The translations under genes were made by a program, and so were the position numbers. The notes below the pieces were generated by a model, which made no database searches, was not told the DNA's origin, and saw only the letters and a program-made list of their open reading frames with translations. DNA of 64,000 nucleotides. It comes from Exaiptasia diaphana (lineage: Eukaryota; Cnidaria; Anthozoa; Actiniaria; Aiptasiidae). The stretch covers positions 686,337 to 750,336 of the forward strand of contig NW_018386749.1 in assembly GCF_001417965.1 (NCBI RefSeq), in the 5' to 3' direction. Position 1 is the stretch's first letter; every line of letters starts with the position of its first letter. Positions 14,301-29,400 of the stretch are shown in pieces.

Positions 14301-17300
14301 TTGAAAATAGAAAACAACTCTTTTTACTGATGATAGATAATACGATTCTGATAATACGATTCTAATAATCCTAAAACTGGGATTTGAAAAAGATTCAAAA
14401 TGGAAGACTGTCTTTTACTTTCCCGCTTTATTTCAATTTTGTAATGTCAGTTTTGTTTTGTTTCTCTTTTCTCAATTCCGCTTTCCGTTTCTTTGCTTTT
14501 ATTTTTTTTTCCATTTGATTGATTGTTTTAACGTTTTTTTACTAGATATGGCAAACTAATTTGTATTCTGAAACAGCCGTGTTGTATAATGTGTTTTATT
14601 TTTTTTTTCTGTCTTCAAGCGTGAAAAAATTCCACAATAAACGTTTTCGCAGAAGATATAATAAACTTTTTCCTTTACCTTCGTTCACTCTCGTCCTCTC
14701 AATTGGGATGGCGCAAGTGTTGGCAATAACGGCAATAAATGTCATTGCTATAATAGTGGAGCTTAGTTTCATCGCTAGACGCTCGTTTTCAGCGCCTTGT
14801 CGGCGCCCATTAAACATCCATCGAGCTTTTTTTCAAAGATGAAACGAACTCAAAATGACGTCATAATTATCATTGATGATGTAACGCGCGCGCTCTTTAC
14901 TTCGCATTTTGGGTAATTAGAAATCGAATAATTACGGTTCATCACATGACTGAAAATCACAAATAGATGCTATTATCTTTGAAACTCATAATGCATTCTA
15001 AAGATGATATATGAATAAGTAACTTTCTAATTGTATCCCCATTTCCATCAACATAAGATTTTGCACTAGTTCGTCGTGCAGTCGTCGCGCCGAGCCAAAT
15101 GATGTCGATACAAATGCGTTCACCCTTTGCCTTGCAGCGCGAGCGGCGTTGCCGTGAAAAGGTCTCGTTTCCTTTGACAAATTTTTATTCCGAGCTGTTC
15201 ATCTTCCAAATTCAAACTTTTTGGTTTGTGGACTGCAGTGATAGCACAGTATCTGCTGTTTAGGTTTTTTCTTGTGTGTCGTGGTTTTAATAGCAAGATT
15301 TCTGTACGGCCTGAGCCGACTGCATTACATGTACCCCTACGCGACGGGCTCATGTTTTTTTACTGTAAATTCATCTAATTCTCTTTTGCTTTGTAGAAAT
15401 GACACAAAGAAGCTTGATGAAACCATAGAAAAGGTAACTTCTTTTTTAGATTTAATTTAAGAAGCTGCTCATCTACATTATATTTGCATATCAAACAATT
15501 GCCTCAGAGAAAAATTCATTCGTCTGCCAAACTTTTGCTGACCATATATGGTAATCTTACCTTATAAGGAAGTACGTTAGAAGGTTTTTTTCAAGTTGTT
15601 TTCCACCTTTTAGTGCTTTAAAATGGCTAAAACTTACAGAATTTCCAGAGAAATCGCTTTTCAACATGTCGGCCATTATAGTTTTGTCCTAGTCCCCTCC
15701 CATCCTTGAAAATAAGGAATCCCACAAAAGACACAGGTAGCCCGCGCGAATGTCAGGCAGTTGTTTGATATGATTTACAGTCGCTCTGATCCCCTCTGGC
15801 GACCGTAATCCTTAGCGTTACACAATATAATGTTTTGATGTGACGTAACTATGCGATAAGGCAATTTACTCAAGCAACGCAGTGCATCTTCGTTTGTATT
15901 TCAAAGCTGTTGCCGAGTGCATATTTACGTGTGTTCAGTTTTATAAATTTTTTGAAGTCGATAGTGAATCAATAAAAAGACATACAACTCAAAACCGTGC
16001 GCAATTTGTTAATATTCTGGATTCCATTTTTTCTTGTTAGGTCGATAAGGAGAACGATAAAGAACTTGATGCGTCGAGCATAGCAGCGACTGCTGAGAAG
16101 ACTGATAAACGTGCAAGTAAAGCTGATAAAGGGACATCGTTTACTATGGCACAATGCAGACCTTATCTCAGGTTAGTCTGCCTATTATAAAAAAGACAAA
16201 GAGTCGGTGAATAGCAGACTATTATTATGACTAACTGTATTCGAATCAATTGATACATTTTTTTTCCATTTTTTTTTTTTTCAGAGAACTTGATTTAAAC
16301 GTGTTTAATCTTCTCAAATGTGGCTTTGTAACGCGATCTGTTCTCGACTCTGATATGAACACCGAGGTATGTAAGTTAAATTAATCTGATTGTCATAAAT
16401 AATTATACGTTTAGACCTTAGTTTGTACATCGTATCTCATTGTAGGAGAAAACTATACTTCGTATTCAAGCGCCACACCTCTTCTTTCTCCTTGATGACT
16501 TGTCGAGAAAACTTAACCATTCATTATCAGCATCAGCCTCGTCTCGAAGGTCATTTCTAAAGGTACACGTATCCTTTTCTCGCTAGGTTGCTCTTTGTTT
16601 ATTTTTGTGCACGAAATATTCTAAATTAATATTCACTAAAAGTTTGCAAATTTGTCATGTTTTTATTATATCAGGCACGTCACGACAAACAAGTAGGATT
16701 CTCCAACCTGTCGAGACACTCAGCAAGGGAGTTTGCTAAGTACATGGTAGACCTGCTGCCAACGTTGTGTGAACATCTTGAATCAACCAGCGCTTTCTTT
16801 CAGGTGCAAATTACTCTTTTCCTTGACTTTTCGCTGGTACATTCACTGTAGTCGTGTGTGATTACAACGTAGTACCACAGAGAATCCGAATTTCACAATT
16901 AGCGTGCTTATACAAAATCGTGCGCTTCTTCCGCATTTCTCATACATAAAGAAAACAAAACATGCAGGCTCTCAGTAGCTGAGCTGCCTATGGCAACGCG
17001 GAGCGAAGCAATCACACAACATGTCTGTAAATGATGTTTATTTTGTTTGGTTTGTTTAAACTTCAAAGAAAAACCGGAAACGGCTTAGTAGGGACATTTT
17101 GAGGACTTTCATTCCCATCGTGCTCTGGGGTTACAAGTTTTTGAGGTTGAATGAAGTGTTTTGATTTTGTATCAGACGATGCTTGTCGCTAACGATGGCA
17201 TGGTAGATGGTCCTGGTAGTAACACAGAAGAAGCTTCAACAATGAGCCAATGTTATCATCTCCTCTTCAGCTGCTTTCAAACTCTGTTTTCATGGTATGT

Positions 17301-17433
17301 GACCACAAAATATGTTAGATAGCTGGGAATGTTCCGTGGCGTAGTACACTGGACGTTCCCATGCACTTGTGATTTTCTGTTGTTGGTGAATCATGGAATC
17401 TGCCAGCAGTTGTGTTTGTAGCAGCTGACGCTA

Positions 17434-17464
<31 letters not shown>

Positions 17465-20400
17465 AGGTGATTCAGTCATGAGGCACATTGCTCATCAATA
17501 GCAGCATTTCAAGGAATGCAAATATTGAGTGAAGCAGAGTGACTTAACCAACCATAGCATCATTTTTAGGAGATATAAAATATAGACAATACAAAATGTG
17601 TATATGTGCTTGTTTTTGTTCAAGGAATGGTTTTCTTGTGAGTAGTAACCTTGAATTGTACAAAAGAGCGTTAACTGTTCTCTCATCACGAACAAAGCTG
17701 TCATCGACTACACAAGCTGGACTGCAAGACTTGCTAAAGTACGTCATTGGTTCATTTGTTCTTTTTATGATGATTCTTACAAACAATTCCATTGAAGTTT
17801 CAGTGTGAAAAAAACTAAATAGACAAAGCTAAACAACAACAACAACAATAATACAATTTCACTGCACTTTGCTATATCAACCTTGATGTTTAATACAAAC
17901 AATTTTAAACCGAGCTTTCGACCTACGCGGTTATCTTCACGGTTAAAATGAAGTTTTTCTGTTAGTTGTAACGAGATTCATTGTAAGATGACCGCATAGG
18001 TAGAATGCGCGGTTTTAATTTTTCGTATGAAACTTCAAAGTTGATGTAGCAAAGTCTTTTATGAAGTTAAATCGAACCTACAAACACCCCTTTAAACAAT
18101 AACAAAATATTTCCTGTCTTATCAGACAATCCTTTCATTACCTGGAACAGTTCGCAAGCACCATTACCGACATGGCTACCGCATTAACACTAACTAAGCT
18201 GCTTGTAGTTATAAGTGAAAGAGCTGACAATAATGAGATAAACACTGCTATTGGTAAGTATCTCTTTTACTACTGTCGCCATTTTGGATTTATTGAAAAG
18301 GGTTCTCGTAATATATTTGATAGTTATCGGCAATATTTTTTTCATATCAACTAAATACTCTGTCTCTAGCCATTGATTAATTCGTAACTCTTGACCTGGT
18401 CTTCATGTTTTTATGTAGCTGAACTGACTGGTGGTTTCCTTAAGAAAGACTGGATCAAGAGAAACGGGGAAAAGGAGAGCNGCCCCAAGTACAACGAAGC
18501 TTTGCAATATCTATTGAGGTATCCATATCAATATGCTGGCTGTTTTGTTAACTATTTTGAAGGGAAGCAAATGGATATGACGTAATAACACCGTCTGCAT
18601 GACCAACCTTAGTGATTGCCTTACATAAACAGTACACCAACATATATCGATGTCTCTGTGTTGTATTTTGAAGGTTTTACCTATCATTCTCCGAGGATCC
18701 TATGCCTTCACTTGAGGAGATCTCAGCCGGAGCATTTACAGAACTCATCAATGAGGAGAACGATGGTGTGTCGACGTCATATCCGACGTTAACAAGGTAT
18801 GCTGCATACACGTGACACCATCTATCTTACCATCTATCCTACATCGCATCTCCTACCATCTATCCTACAATCTTCAGACTGTTTTCCCCCCTTCAGTATA
18901 TTAAGTTGAATTATATTCAGTAAATTATGTTGTATATTGAGTTGTATTTGACTCGTATCGTTATGCAAATGATGGCGATATTGGGCCTTTTACTGGTCAT
19001 GGAAACCGTGCCAGTATCCGTCCTCGTACTTGGCTCTCGATCATTTGTGCACATTTAGTCACTCGGTACTCCAATAGTTGTTCTAATATAGGACATATTT
19101 CTATGAGTTTGAAAAAATGTTTTAAAGTGCCTTTTCGTCACGCGACCGCATTATGCTTGTATTTAAACAAGTTTTTTTTATTGTTCTTGTTATTTTTTTT
19201 TTTATTTTCATTTTTTTCCATTTTATTTTTATTTTGTTTTTCTTTCTCCTTGTTTTCCTGTTTTAATTCTTATTTTTTTCTTCTTCTTCTTTGCTGTTTT
19301 AGGGCAACAGTACCATCATTCTATCGTGGAATTCTTGAAGAGTTAATATCATATCTTAAGCTGACACAAAGTACACCCATTAAACGAACGGACATGGACC
19401 AGGTACGTACATTGAGATATCTGGAGAGGTAACCTTTTATTTTATTTTCGAATGATGTGACCTGGACAGACTTCAAATTAGAATATAGTAGTTAACTATA
19501 TTAATAATAACATTAACAATGCCCTGATTACAACTAATGTCTTTGAGGGTTCTAGTATTCGACCTATAAAAAAAATGGAAATCTAGCTCTCCCATAGTGA
19601 CCTCTCAGTTATAAGTAATGAAATTTTCCTTGATTTACGATTACAAGTAATTTTTTGGAGGGTTCATGTATGCGATGTGAAAAAATATATGAAACTTTAG
19701 TTTTCCCATCGTGACCTCGATTATAAGTAATGACTTTTCCCTTGATTTATGATTACAACTAATTTCTTGGAGAGTTCTTGTATTCGACATGAAAAACATT
19801 TATGAAACTTTAGCTCTCCCATAGTGACCTCTAGATTACAAGCAAGTAATGAAATTATTCTTTGGTGTGTTTTAAGGCAAAACAAAGATTAACGCAGCTG
19901 AACATAATCGTCCGAGAGTTCCATATCATCATCAATCTAGTGAAGGTTAGAAAACTNNNNNNNNNNNNNNNNNNNNNNNNNNNNNNNNNNNNNNNNNNNN
20001 NNNNNNNNNNNNNNNNNNNNNNNNNNNNNNNNNNNNNNNNNNNNNNNNNNNNNNNNNNNNNNNNNNNNNNNNNNNNNNNNNNNNNNNNNNNNNNNNNNNN
20101 NNNNNNNNNCAAATCTGTCGTTTTATTATTTAATATATATATATTTTTTTATCTCGGGTCGGATAATATTTGTCCATGTTTAGTCCTTCTGGAAGTATAA
20201 AAGATTGTTCGTTTGCTTGTTTTACGCTCGTTTTTCTTTAGATCTCTGAATTGGACGAAGTTTTTCTCATTTTAGCCCTCTGCGAGAGTGTGCTGTGTCT
20301 GTGTTTTTTACAACGTTTTCAAATCGACCTTCTCGTTATGTGCAATGTTTGCCCTATTTCTGACCTCTCTGGGGGAGAGATCTTTGTTTTGATCCCGCCC

Positions 20401-23400
20401 ATATTCATTTGTTCGCTGATTACACAAGATTTTTTTGGACAACAAATCGTTATATCATGTGCCGATTAAAAGGCAGGCAGTGAGGCAGTGAGAGTACATT
20501 ATCTAATTGTTCCAAATAGATGCATCACTAAGAACTCTCCTGGTTGAAGGAGGATCGAAACATACATACAAACTTTATATGAAATGCAGTATGGAATGTA
20601 AGAAGTGAAACCGCAATTTTCTTTTGAATTTGCTTTGAATGATGAGCATTCGAATGCCCCTTATAAATGTCATGGGTCTTTTCTTTTTTTCTTTTTTTCT
20701 TTTTTTCCTTCTGGCGATTGAAATGATATGTTACTTACATCAAGGCATTGCCATCCTCCATCGTAATCCATTTTATTATTGTTGTTGTTATTCAAGCCAG
20801 ACAGTGACCTTGTACCAATTAATTACCTGGAAGTTTGTCCTATAAAGTGCAAAAAGATACTTTCGAACTTCCACATCAATAAGGAAGCATAATTTGTCAA
20901 CTGCTTTTCGTGATTAAATTGGTCACCCTTCTATATAAATTTGAAACGAAGCAGAGTGTAACGCTTTGCGACACTATTTCAAAGTGTTTCACTTACAGAG
21001 GTGTATTTGTGGAAAAAAATGTGTGTGTTTGTTTCTGTGTTTTGTTTTATTTTATGTTTATGTTTTTATTTTTTTTAAGCTAATCGGAATTGTTATTTAA
21101 CATTTTTCGTCCTCATTGAGAGATATACNAGTATCACACTTAAAATACCGGGTCATTTGCGCGAAACTATATTGAACTTAATCAGTGGCTTCTAATATAT
21201 TTCAAGAGACTTTTTATGACAACTTTCAAATTCCAACTCTAAAATAACGAATAGGACAAGTTTACAGTAGAATGCAGTATCCGTGACGTCCTATCAGTTT
21301 AGTAGATTCTTATTTGAAACGTACTGAATCAACAACACACAAATACAATGTAATGGTTAAATTGTAGTAAAGTCTGATTTTTTGTTAAACAAGTTAGGAC
21401 AACAAGAGATTTAAACGTTTCGACGCCATCGCGCGTCATTTTCAAGAATAATTTATTAGATCGATCACTACAGTTTTTATATGTTATTGAATATATTACA
21501 TGTCTCATTAAAGTCTGATTGCCTGAAAAGAAGAACGTGCAAATTAAAGATCATTATGTGCATGTACAGTGAAAACCATCGGTGATACTCTGGGCTACAA
21601 AAGATGTATGAGAGAAAGGTGTCATTTTGAAATGATTTTAATAGCCGTCCTTGTTTAGCAGTGCTTCGCTATTGGTCTTATTATAATACCTTTGAGATCC
21701 CATATCTTTTTCATTTCTTTCCACTATTTAGTTTCTGTTTGTTTAATTTATTCTTGAGGATGAATGCCAACAAATTGTAATAAACATGTCAAACTTTCTG
21801 CACCCCAGAGCAAATCATTTGCTTGTGTACTTGGCGAGGTGATAAAGATTTCAATGAACAATAACATTGTCGACAACAATTCAAGTTTTAGACTAAGGTT
21901 GTCGATGAGACATGACAGCAACAGAGCAATGTTTCTATATTACTTTTTTTTTAAGTAAAAATCATGCGAATGAGTAACGTTTTCAGATTGTTATCCTCTT
22001 TCATGCACTNTCTCATTTCACATAACTCCAAACTGTCAGATGGCTCCGGTTAATTCTGGTTGCTCTCGATATAAGTATGGACATCAGCCCTTTGTTGTGT
22101 AAATTTTACATCCGAGAAGATGTAATTTGATATGAAACGTTGGCAGCTGTTGAGTGTTAAACACACAGGTATTACTGCCGTCTCCGCTACATATCATTTC
22201 TGGGGATTTGTCTTTATTTTCTTAAAAACATCTTTCGTGCATAATTTCTGAATTTATTTATAAACTACTTCGTGCCTTGAATTGTTGGATCCAGTTGATG
22301 GTAGAGACGTACATGTATCTTCTAATGCCAACAACAATTAATAACAATGAACAGAACCAATTCAACACCTGCGGGTACATCTTGCTTCTTGCTTTTCAAT
22401 CATCGCACCTTTGAAACAGCAAAACTTACATCTTTGATTGTTTTTGGTGGATTGGGAGTTGCTGGGAACATCTTCATCATCATACTCGCTGCCAAATACA
22501 CAGAAAGGAAAAACCTTCACTACCTTATAATCAACATGGCCGTTTCTGACATTCTAATAGTCATAATGTATGTTCTGAGGGATAATGGGATTTCTCTGCC
22601 TAGTGAAACACCTGAGACGCTCGCCATAGTATTGTTTATTGAAAGCACATCGGAATTGCTTACATTGATAACATTGGTCATTGTCAGTATTGAACGTTAT
22701 CGAGCTACAAGACTAGTGGTTGGTGTACAAGCTTACTCAAACGTACAGCTTCTCTGCATTGCTTGGTTGGTGTCGATGGCCTTAGCCTGCTTTAATCTTA
22801 GTTTTAGTAAAGCTACTCGAGCTTCATCAAGCAAGACTTTTGTGTGCAACTATACTTCTGAATCAGAAGTCTTTGACACATTATACCTTATAAAATCGTT
22901 GTGTTTGCTTTTTCTTTATTTCATGGTGGTCTCTCTAAGTATAATAACTTGTGTGAGACTTTCCAAACCGAACCCCATTCAAGCCAGTCTTTCAGATGAG
23001 CAAAGAAGGCGAAGGAAGAAGCGTATCATCAGCGCAGTGAGAATGGTTCTGTGCTCATTGCTACTTTACTCAGTATGCTATTTGCCTGACTTTCTTGAAG
23101 ATGTCGTTGAAAGTGTCTCGGACAATTTGGTCAGTGTTGGTCGGATGACTGAAATGTGTCGCATGTTCTTGACCTTTATACTTCACTTCTTGAAGGTCAT
23201 GAACTCATGTTTTAGTCCTTTGGTTTACTTGATTTTCCTCGCTGACTTTCGAGAAGGAGTAAACCGAATGTTTGTAAGGCATGTCCAGCCAGTGCAAGAG
23301 CGCGAACCAACGCAAGAAACCAACCTCTAAAAACTTAATAACATTATGTGGGATGTTGTAGTGTTAAGTTGTGACTTGTAAAAGAAAAGGAAGAAAGATT

Positions 23401-26400
23401 CGTTAATAATCATAAAGAGATACAAATATAATTTTCATCGATCCAGACGAAAGACTACGTAAACTCATGGTTTTGTATTCGATTTTTCTCTGCTCGTAGC
23501 TGTAATATAAGTGTATAAATGAAATCATTGACATACACAAGATCCTGCTGGATTTGCGGGTTTTACTTTCATCTTTTTGATGTTCATCATTGAATATATT
23601 ATATATATATTTTTTTTTTTCATTCACAATTAGTCAATTTTCTTTGTTTCCAAATTATTGACTCAGAGTATTACGAATAACGAGCTCGTAGTGATTTGTG
23701 GAACAGTATTTGGTATTTTTAATCATTTGATTACAATGAACCATCTTTGCCAATGACTGCTCTGTCAATTAAGTTTCATCCTAATCCTAACCTTCTATTA
23801 AATGTCACAAAGCAAAATCGACTGCTGGATTTCTGTCTTATATTACGCTCTTCTTGAGTTTAACGGCTTTACTTTTATGATAATTGTGCTTAACACGATC
23901 CATGTAGTTTTGGAAATGAAGAAGTAATGGCTCTCCAAGTGTACATGCATTTTCAAATTTGTTAAATAAACACAACGGATTGATTCTGTGTAATAATTAA
24001 AAAAAAAAAATACACAGAATAATCATTATTTTAATTGACATTTCTATTCCGTAACTGCTTCAGTTTGTCAAGCGTTGTCCAAAGTGATTGGCATTTGATC
24101 ATCAAAAATCTTTTTGAGGCTTCTTTTTATGATAGCTTTTCAAAACAACGTGTGGCTTAATGAAATCTAATGAAAATCTAAACAATTAAAAACCGAAAAA
24201 CGATTTCAAAACTTGATAAAAAAAATCAATAGAAAAAAATCCCATCTGCCTCTCTCCAGAAAGTAACCAACAAAATTTCAAAAGTGTGCGTAAAAATGGA
24301 TCGTATAAATGGATTGATTTTTCTTTTAATTGAAATGCTGATTAGTACAATGATTATTTACGTTATTATTATTATTTTTTTTTTTTTATTTTGTATACCT
24401 TCTATTTCTTGTTGATTCTTTGGTTGGATTTGTTTATTAGTATTTCATAAAACCATTGTCGTAGTTTCATTGTAGTTTTGTTGTTTCCAAAACTCAAGTG
24501 TATGCTGTACAACAGGGTATTTGGAAGTTTGTATGAAATAGATTTTGTGTTTACTTAATAGAGCTTTTGTCAACCGCTCATTAAAAATGATTGTTATCAA
24601 TGTAATACAAAGTGACTCTTGAGAAACTCACTTTGAAGTTCTGTAACTGCAGCATACTTCCTTAATATCAGTGAAATGCAGTAAAATTCGGCGTTAAAGA
24701 ACCTAATACTTAAGAGCCTGTGAGGCTCGTTTTAAGTTAGTATCATTTCTATAAAAACCTGCTCAGGCTGACTTGAAATGCAGCGATGTTTTATTGCATT
24801 GTTAATTTGCTTTCTATTAAATTAAAACAATGTGACTCATTTTAAAATCAAATGAAACCTTCAGAGATATGTTATATTATGTTGTTCTTTCAAAGTTGGT
24901 TATTTTACAGTTTAGTGCAATTGTTAAAACTGTTTGATTATAATAATATACGATTTTCCTATTTTTACCGACAAACTTCCATTGATCACCTTAAAAGTGT
25001 GCACTGTAGGCATCGTTATTGATATTCTAGAGCTCCGTTTCTTGTATTTGGGATTGTCCTTCGAAAGTCGTTCGTCGTGACAATCTCGACATGATTTTCA
25101 TGGTTGCTTCACGAAAGTCATTCAGAAATATTAAGTACACTAAAGGGCTAAGACACGAGTTCAGCAACTTACAAATATCTAGAATAAAACTTGTCAAATA
25201 TTGGCATGTTTTCGTAACTCCATCGAATAGAGACGGTTTGACACTCTTTGCAACATCCTCAATAAAGTCAGGCAGATAGCATATTGAGTACAGTAACAAT
25301 GAACACAGTACCATTCTAACAGCGCTAATCATCCGTCTTGATCGACGTCTTCTCTGCTCCTCAGAAAGATTGTCTTGGATTGGGTTCGACTTAGAAAGCC
25401 TTATAGAAGTTTTTATACTAAGAATAAATATTGAAAAATATAGTAAAATTACGCATAATGATCTAACCAGGAAAAAGACAACATCCAGAGAGTGTTTAAA
25501 TTGAATATATATACAGCTATAGGACGAGGTTGGTGCTGACTGAACTGCTTTGCTGAAAACAAGGGAAAAGCATGACAGCGCCATTGAAACAACCCAGCTA
25601 ATACAGAGCAAGGTTACATGAGAGCATGTTCGTATACGTACAACCGCTTTCGTGGCTCGATATCGTTCAATGCTTATTATAAGCAATGTTATTAACGTTT
25701 GCAATTCAGATGAACTTTTCAAGAAAGTGTTCATTTTGCAACCAAAAGCTGCGAGTGCTGGTGGAGTGTCACTTGGGAGAGTAATACGAGTAATTTTAAC
25801 ACTGTGCATTATAACAACGAGAATGTCAGAAACGGCCATGTTAATTATCAAGTAGTGAAGATTCTTTCTCTCTGTGTACTTTGCTGCAAGTATGATGATA
25901 AAGATATTTCCTAACATCCCCAAACCACCGAAAACAGACACAGATGTAAATATTGCGGCTTCAAAGACGTACATATCTTGAATACAGATTCTGACTTCTT
26001 CAGTATAATTAGAGGAGTTCATGGCTCACAGGAAAATGAAGTGCGTTTTGTTTACTCTTAGGAGCAGTTGTTTGTTTTGAGTGTTTCCTTGATATACATT
26101 CATGTACCAGTACCTTAAAAGGACACCTGTTCAAGTGACGTATTTTTTTTTATGAAACATATAAGGATGTTGTCTTACTGATCGAAATGGTAACGTCTAG
26201 ATGTGTTGGGATTAAGAAAAAAATAGTCTCTGAAAAAAGAGCTTTTAGGTCTACAATGTATATCATTGATAATCTTAAAGGATTGTTGAATTTTGTAACT
26301 AAGTATGAATTATGTATATAATATATTTGTTAGATTTCAAGATAACTACATTCAGTGTTAATTAAAACTATCATAATGTGGACAAATGGAGAACCATGAA

Positions 26401-29400
26401 TTATCTATTCCCTATTGCTATATTGGATTTAAGTCCATTCAACTAAATTTATAGCAGCTCAGCTACGAATTTCCTAGTAATGAAAATGAGTGTATTTGAT
26501 CACATAAGTGGAGAAAATATGTCCGTGACAACTGATTATCACGAGCTTGATGCGTTCTCTGATTTACAGTGAAAGAATTGCGATAAACCTAATATAAGTT
26601 CTTAATTTGAAACAAAAACAAAAAACATATTTTCTCTAAAATCAGGACAAATCTACCGTAGGATTCTAAAAGGTCTCTTTTTTGATGCTTATGTAATGAG
26701 ATTCTTATCTTAAGGTGACATTGATGCGACTACAGTGAACTATGTTTACATTCAAAATCGCTTCTCCGCACAACCGAAATCTAACCATTTCTCCTCCACA
26801 TAGTCCTTATAACGACCCGCGGAAAGCCTTGTGACACAGTGCCTTTTGGGATTGATAAATGAGTGAACAAGGGAGCAACGATGTCAGTGATCCAGTTGGC
26901 TGTGACGCAGACTCAGTTTTCGAAAAATATTGGGAAATATTGACATTGTAGGTAATTTCAGAAGCATACTGCGAAAAAAGAAATATCAACAAACAATAGA
27001 AAATACAGGAAGAAAAACCTCCCAAAAATGTAAAGTTAATGGAGAATTTGCATTTAGCTTAGCGTTGATACAATTACTTGTCCTTAAAGCTTCATGATTT
27101 GAAGTCATAGGGACTTATTTTACCCTCAGACTTTCTTATAAATATGAATACAATCATATAAAAAAACATGCTTTTTTGGTAAATATTAAGTAAGCTCTTC
27201 CATTGTTAGCCTCGGTAAGCTCTCAAAGATTTATTCTCTCTTAGCTTCTAAAAAAATGATTAAAAATGATTATAACAGTACTGAGAGGCCAACTTTCTTA
27301 AGTTTTACCTCATCCTTATTCTGTGTCCCTGAAAGAGTACGTGTACTCGACTCATACTGGTACAGAAAGACCAAATAAGTGATGAAGATAATATCGAGTG
27401 AGACATCGTGTAAGTCTGAGGGAGGTTATTTCTTCCGCCTGCTCCTCCCTCTCTCCCTCCGCCTCCTCATTTTCTGCTTATTAGATAAGAGATGATAGTC
27501 GTCTCTTTTCAGGGTTTAGTATCGTCTGTTTCTTATTGTGATGCTTCTGTTGTTGGTGTACGTCTTGATAGTATTTTCCGTGCTCCTTTACGAAAGTCAG
27601 CCAGAAAAACCAAGTACACCAAAGGACTCAAACAGGAATTCATTAGCTTTGTGATGTGCAATACAAGGTCTATCACCTCAACGCATGTGTCATCATGTCT
27701 CTTCAAGAGTACGTCAGTTTCCACGCTTTTAATGGTATCTTCCAGAAAGTCAGGAAGATAGCATATCGAAAATAGCAACAGTGAGTACAGCACCATTCTG
27801 ATAGCGTTACGTATTCGTTTAGTTCGCTGTCGCCTTTGCTCGTCAGAAAGATTAGCTTCAATTGGATGAAATTTGGAAAGTCTTACTAATGTATTTATAC
27901 ATATGACAAAAACAGAGAAGTACAAGAATACCAAACATGCAGATTTGACGAGATAAATTGAATTGAAAAGTCCATTTTTTTTACGTACAAAACAAGAAGA
28001 TGGTGCTGTTGGTGTTGGCATCGTAGCCTCCCGAAAATATAAATTAAAACAGGACAACATCATCGACACCAGCCAGGCGATAAAGAGCAGTTTCGATTTC
28101 GACCAGGTTTGTGCACCGATTACCATTTTTGTAGCCCGGTAACGCTCAATACTGATAATGAACAATGTTAGCAAAGTAAGCAATTCTGATGTATTTTCAA
28201 AGAACAGAACTATTCTGCAAAAATAGTCTGCCAAGGTTTTAGATGGGTCGGTTAAAACAGAAATTACAATATCTCGTAATATGTATGTGATAACAAAGAT
28301 GATGTCACAAACGGCCATGTTGATGATCAGGTAGTGAAGGTTCTTTCTCTCTGTGTACTTAGCAGCGAGTATGATGATGAAGATGTTACCAGCAACTCCG
28401 ATTGCTCCCAGAATCACTATGATTACCAGCTTTGTGTTTTCAAACAAATCTCTGTCTTTGATACAAATGTTTGTTTCGTTCATGCTGATGGTTCTTTCAA
28501 AACACTTGGTTTTCTTTCGAACTTCAGGAAAGTCTTTTCCAATAAATGTCCCGCACAGTGTGCTCATCACAATGTGCACTTTTATTAGCGATTGTCTGGT
28601 TTTATAAGTAATTTGAGGTCCAGCTTTTTTAACAACTATATGTTAATTACAAACTTGAGTAATATATTTGGAGGATGAGGAATGATAATAAAAGACCATT
28701 TTACCATTCAGCACCTATTAAAAATCAATATACTATCAAGACGCACAACTCCGTGAAGGTAAACATCAAGAGTTCTTCCGATCGTTCCATATTTAACTTA
28801 GTTCCAGTGACAGGCAGCTGTCATGAGAACAATAACTTAAACCTCATAAATGAAGAAAAAAAGGAGATATTTGTTGATCCAGTCCTTTAATTAAAAATAT
28901 TGATTGCAAACATTTTTTTGCCAGTTTAATTTACTGCATTTATTACTTTCTCTTATAGTCTGATATTTTGCACAAAATGCCTCACGGATAAAATTATCAC
29001 GAATAAATACAATGTCCAAGATTAAAGAATCACATCAGCTAACCTTTTTTATTGGATTTTATTCCACTCCCATTCAAACCCATCCATTTATTGTCTTCGA
29101 AAAATGAATTTTACCACAATTGTGTGAGTTGTCGCACGCTAATCGGCTAATTAGAGTGTGTCCACAATCTTGTATCAGCTGAAATAAGCAATGCTTGTCT
29201 CCAATTCTTAGACAAAAAAATGAAATGTGCTAAAAAAAATGAGTTTACTTTGAGTGTACAACTCAAAACCTTCCGCAATTTGTTATCTATAGCACAGTTT
29301 GCTTATGTTAGACGTTATTGAAGACGCATTTTATTTTTCCTGGTCTATCATAGAAAACGAATGTGAGAAAAATGAGTTTTCGACACATAACATCTATTTG

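Noticed and set aside
14069-14365. Cysteine/phenylalanine/valine-rich plus-strand frame
   Set aside because: Produced by a GTT microsatellite and poly-T in the first intron of the antisense Ig gene.
19862-20200. Frame spanning the assembly gap
   Set aside because: Only the part 19877-19945 is real (FANCD2 exon 15); the rest is unknown bases and intron.
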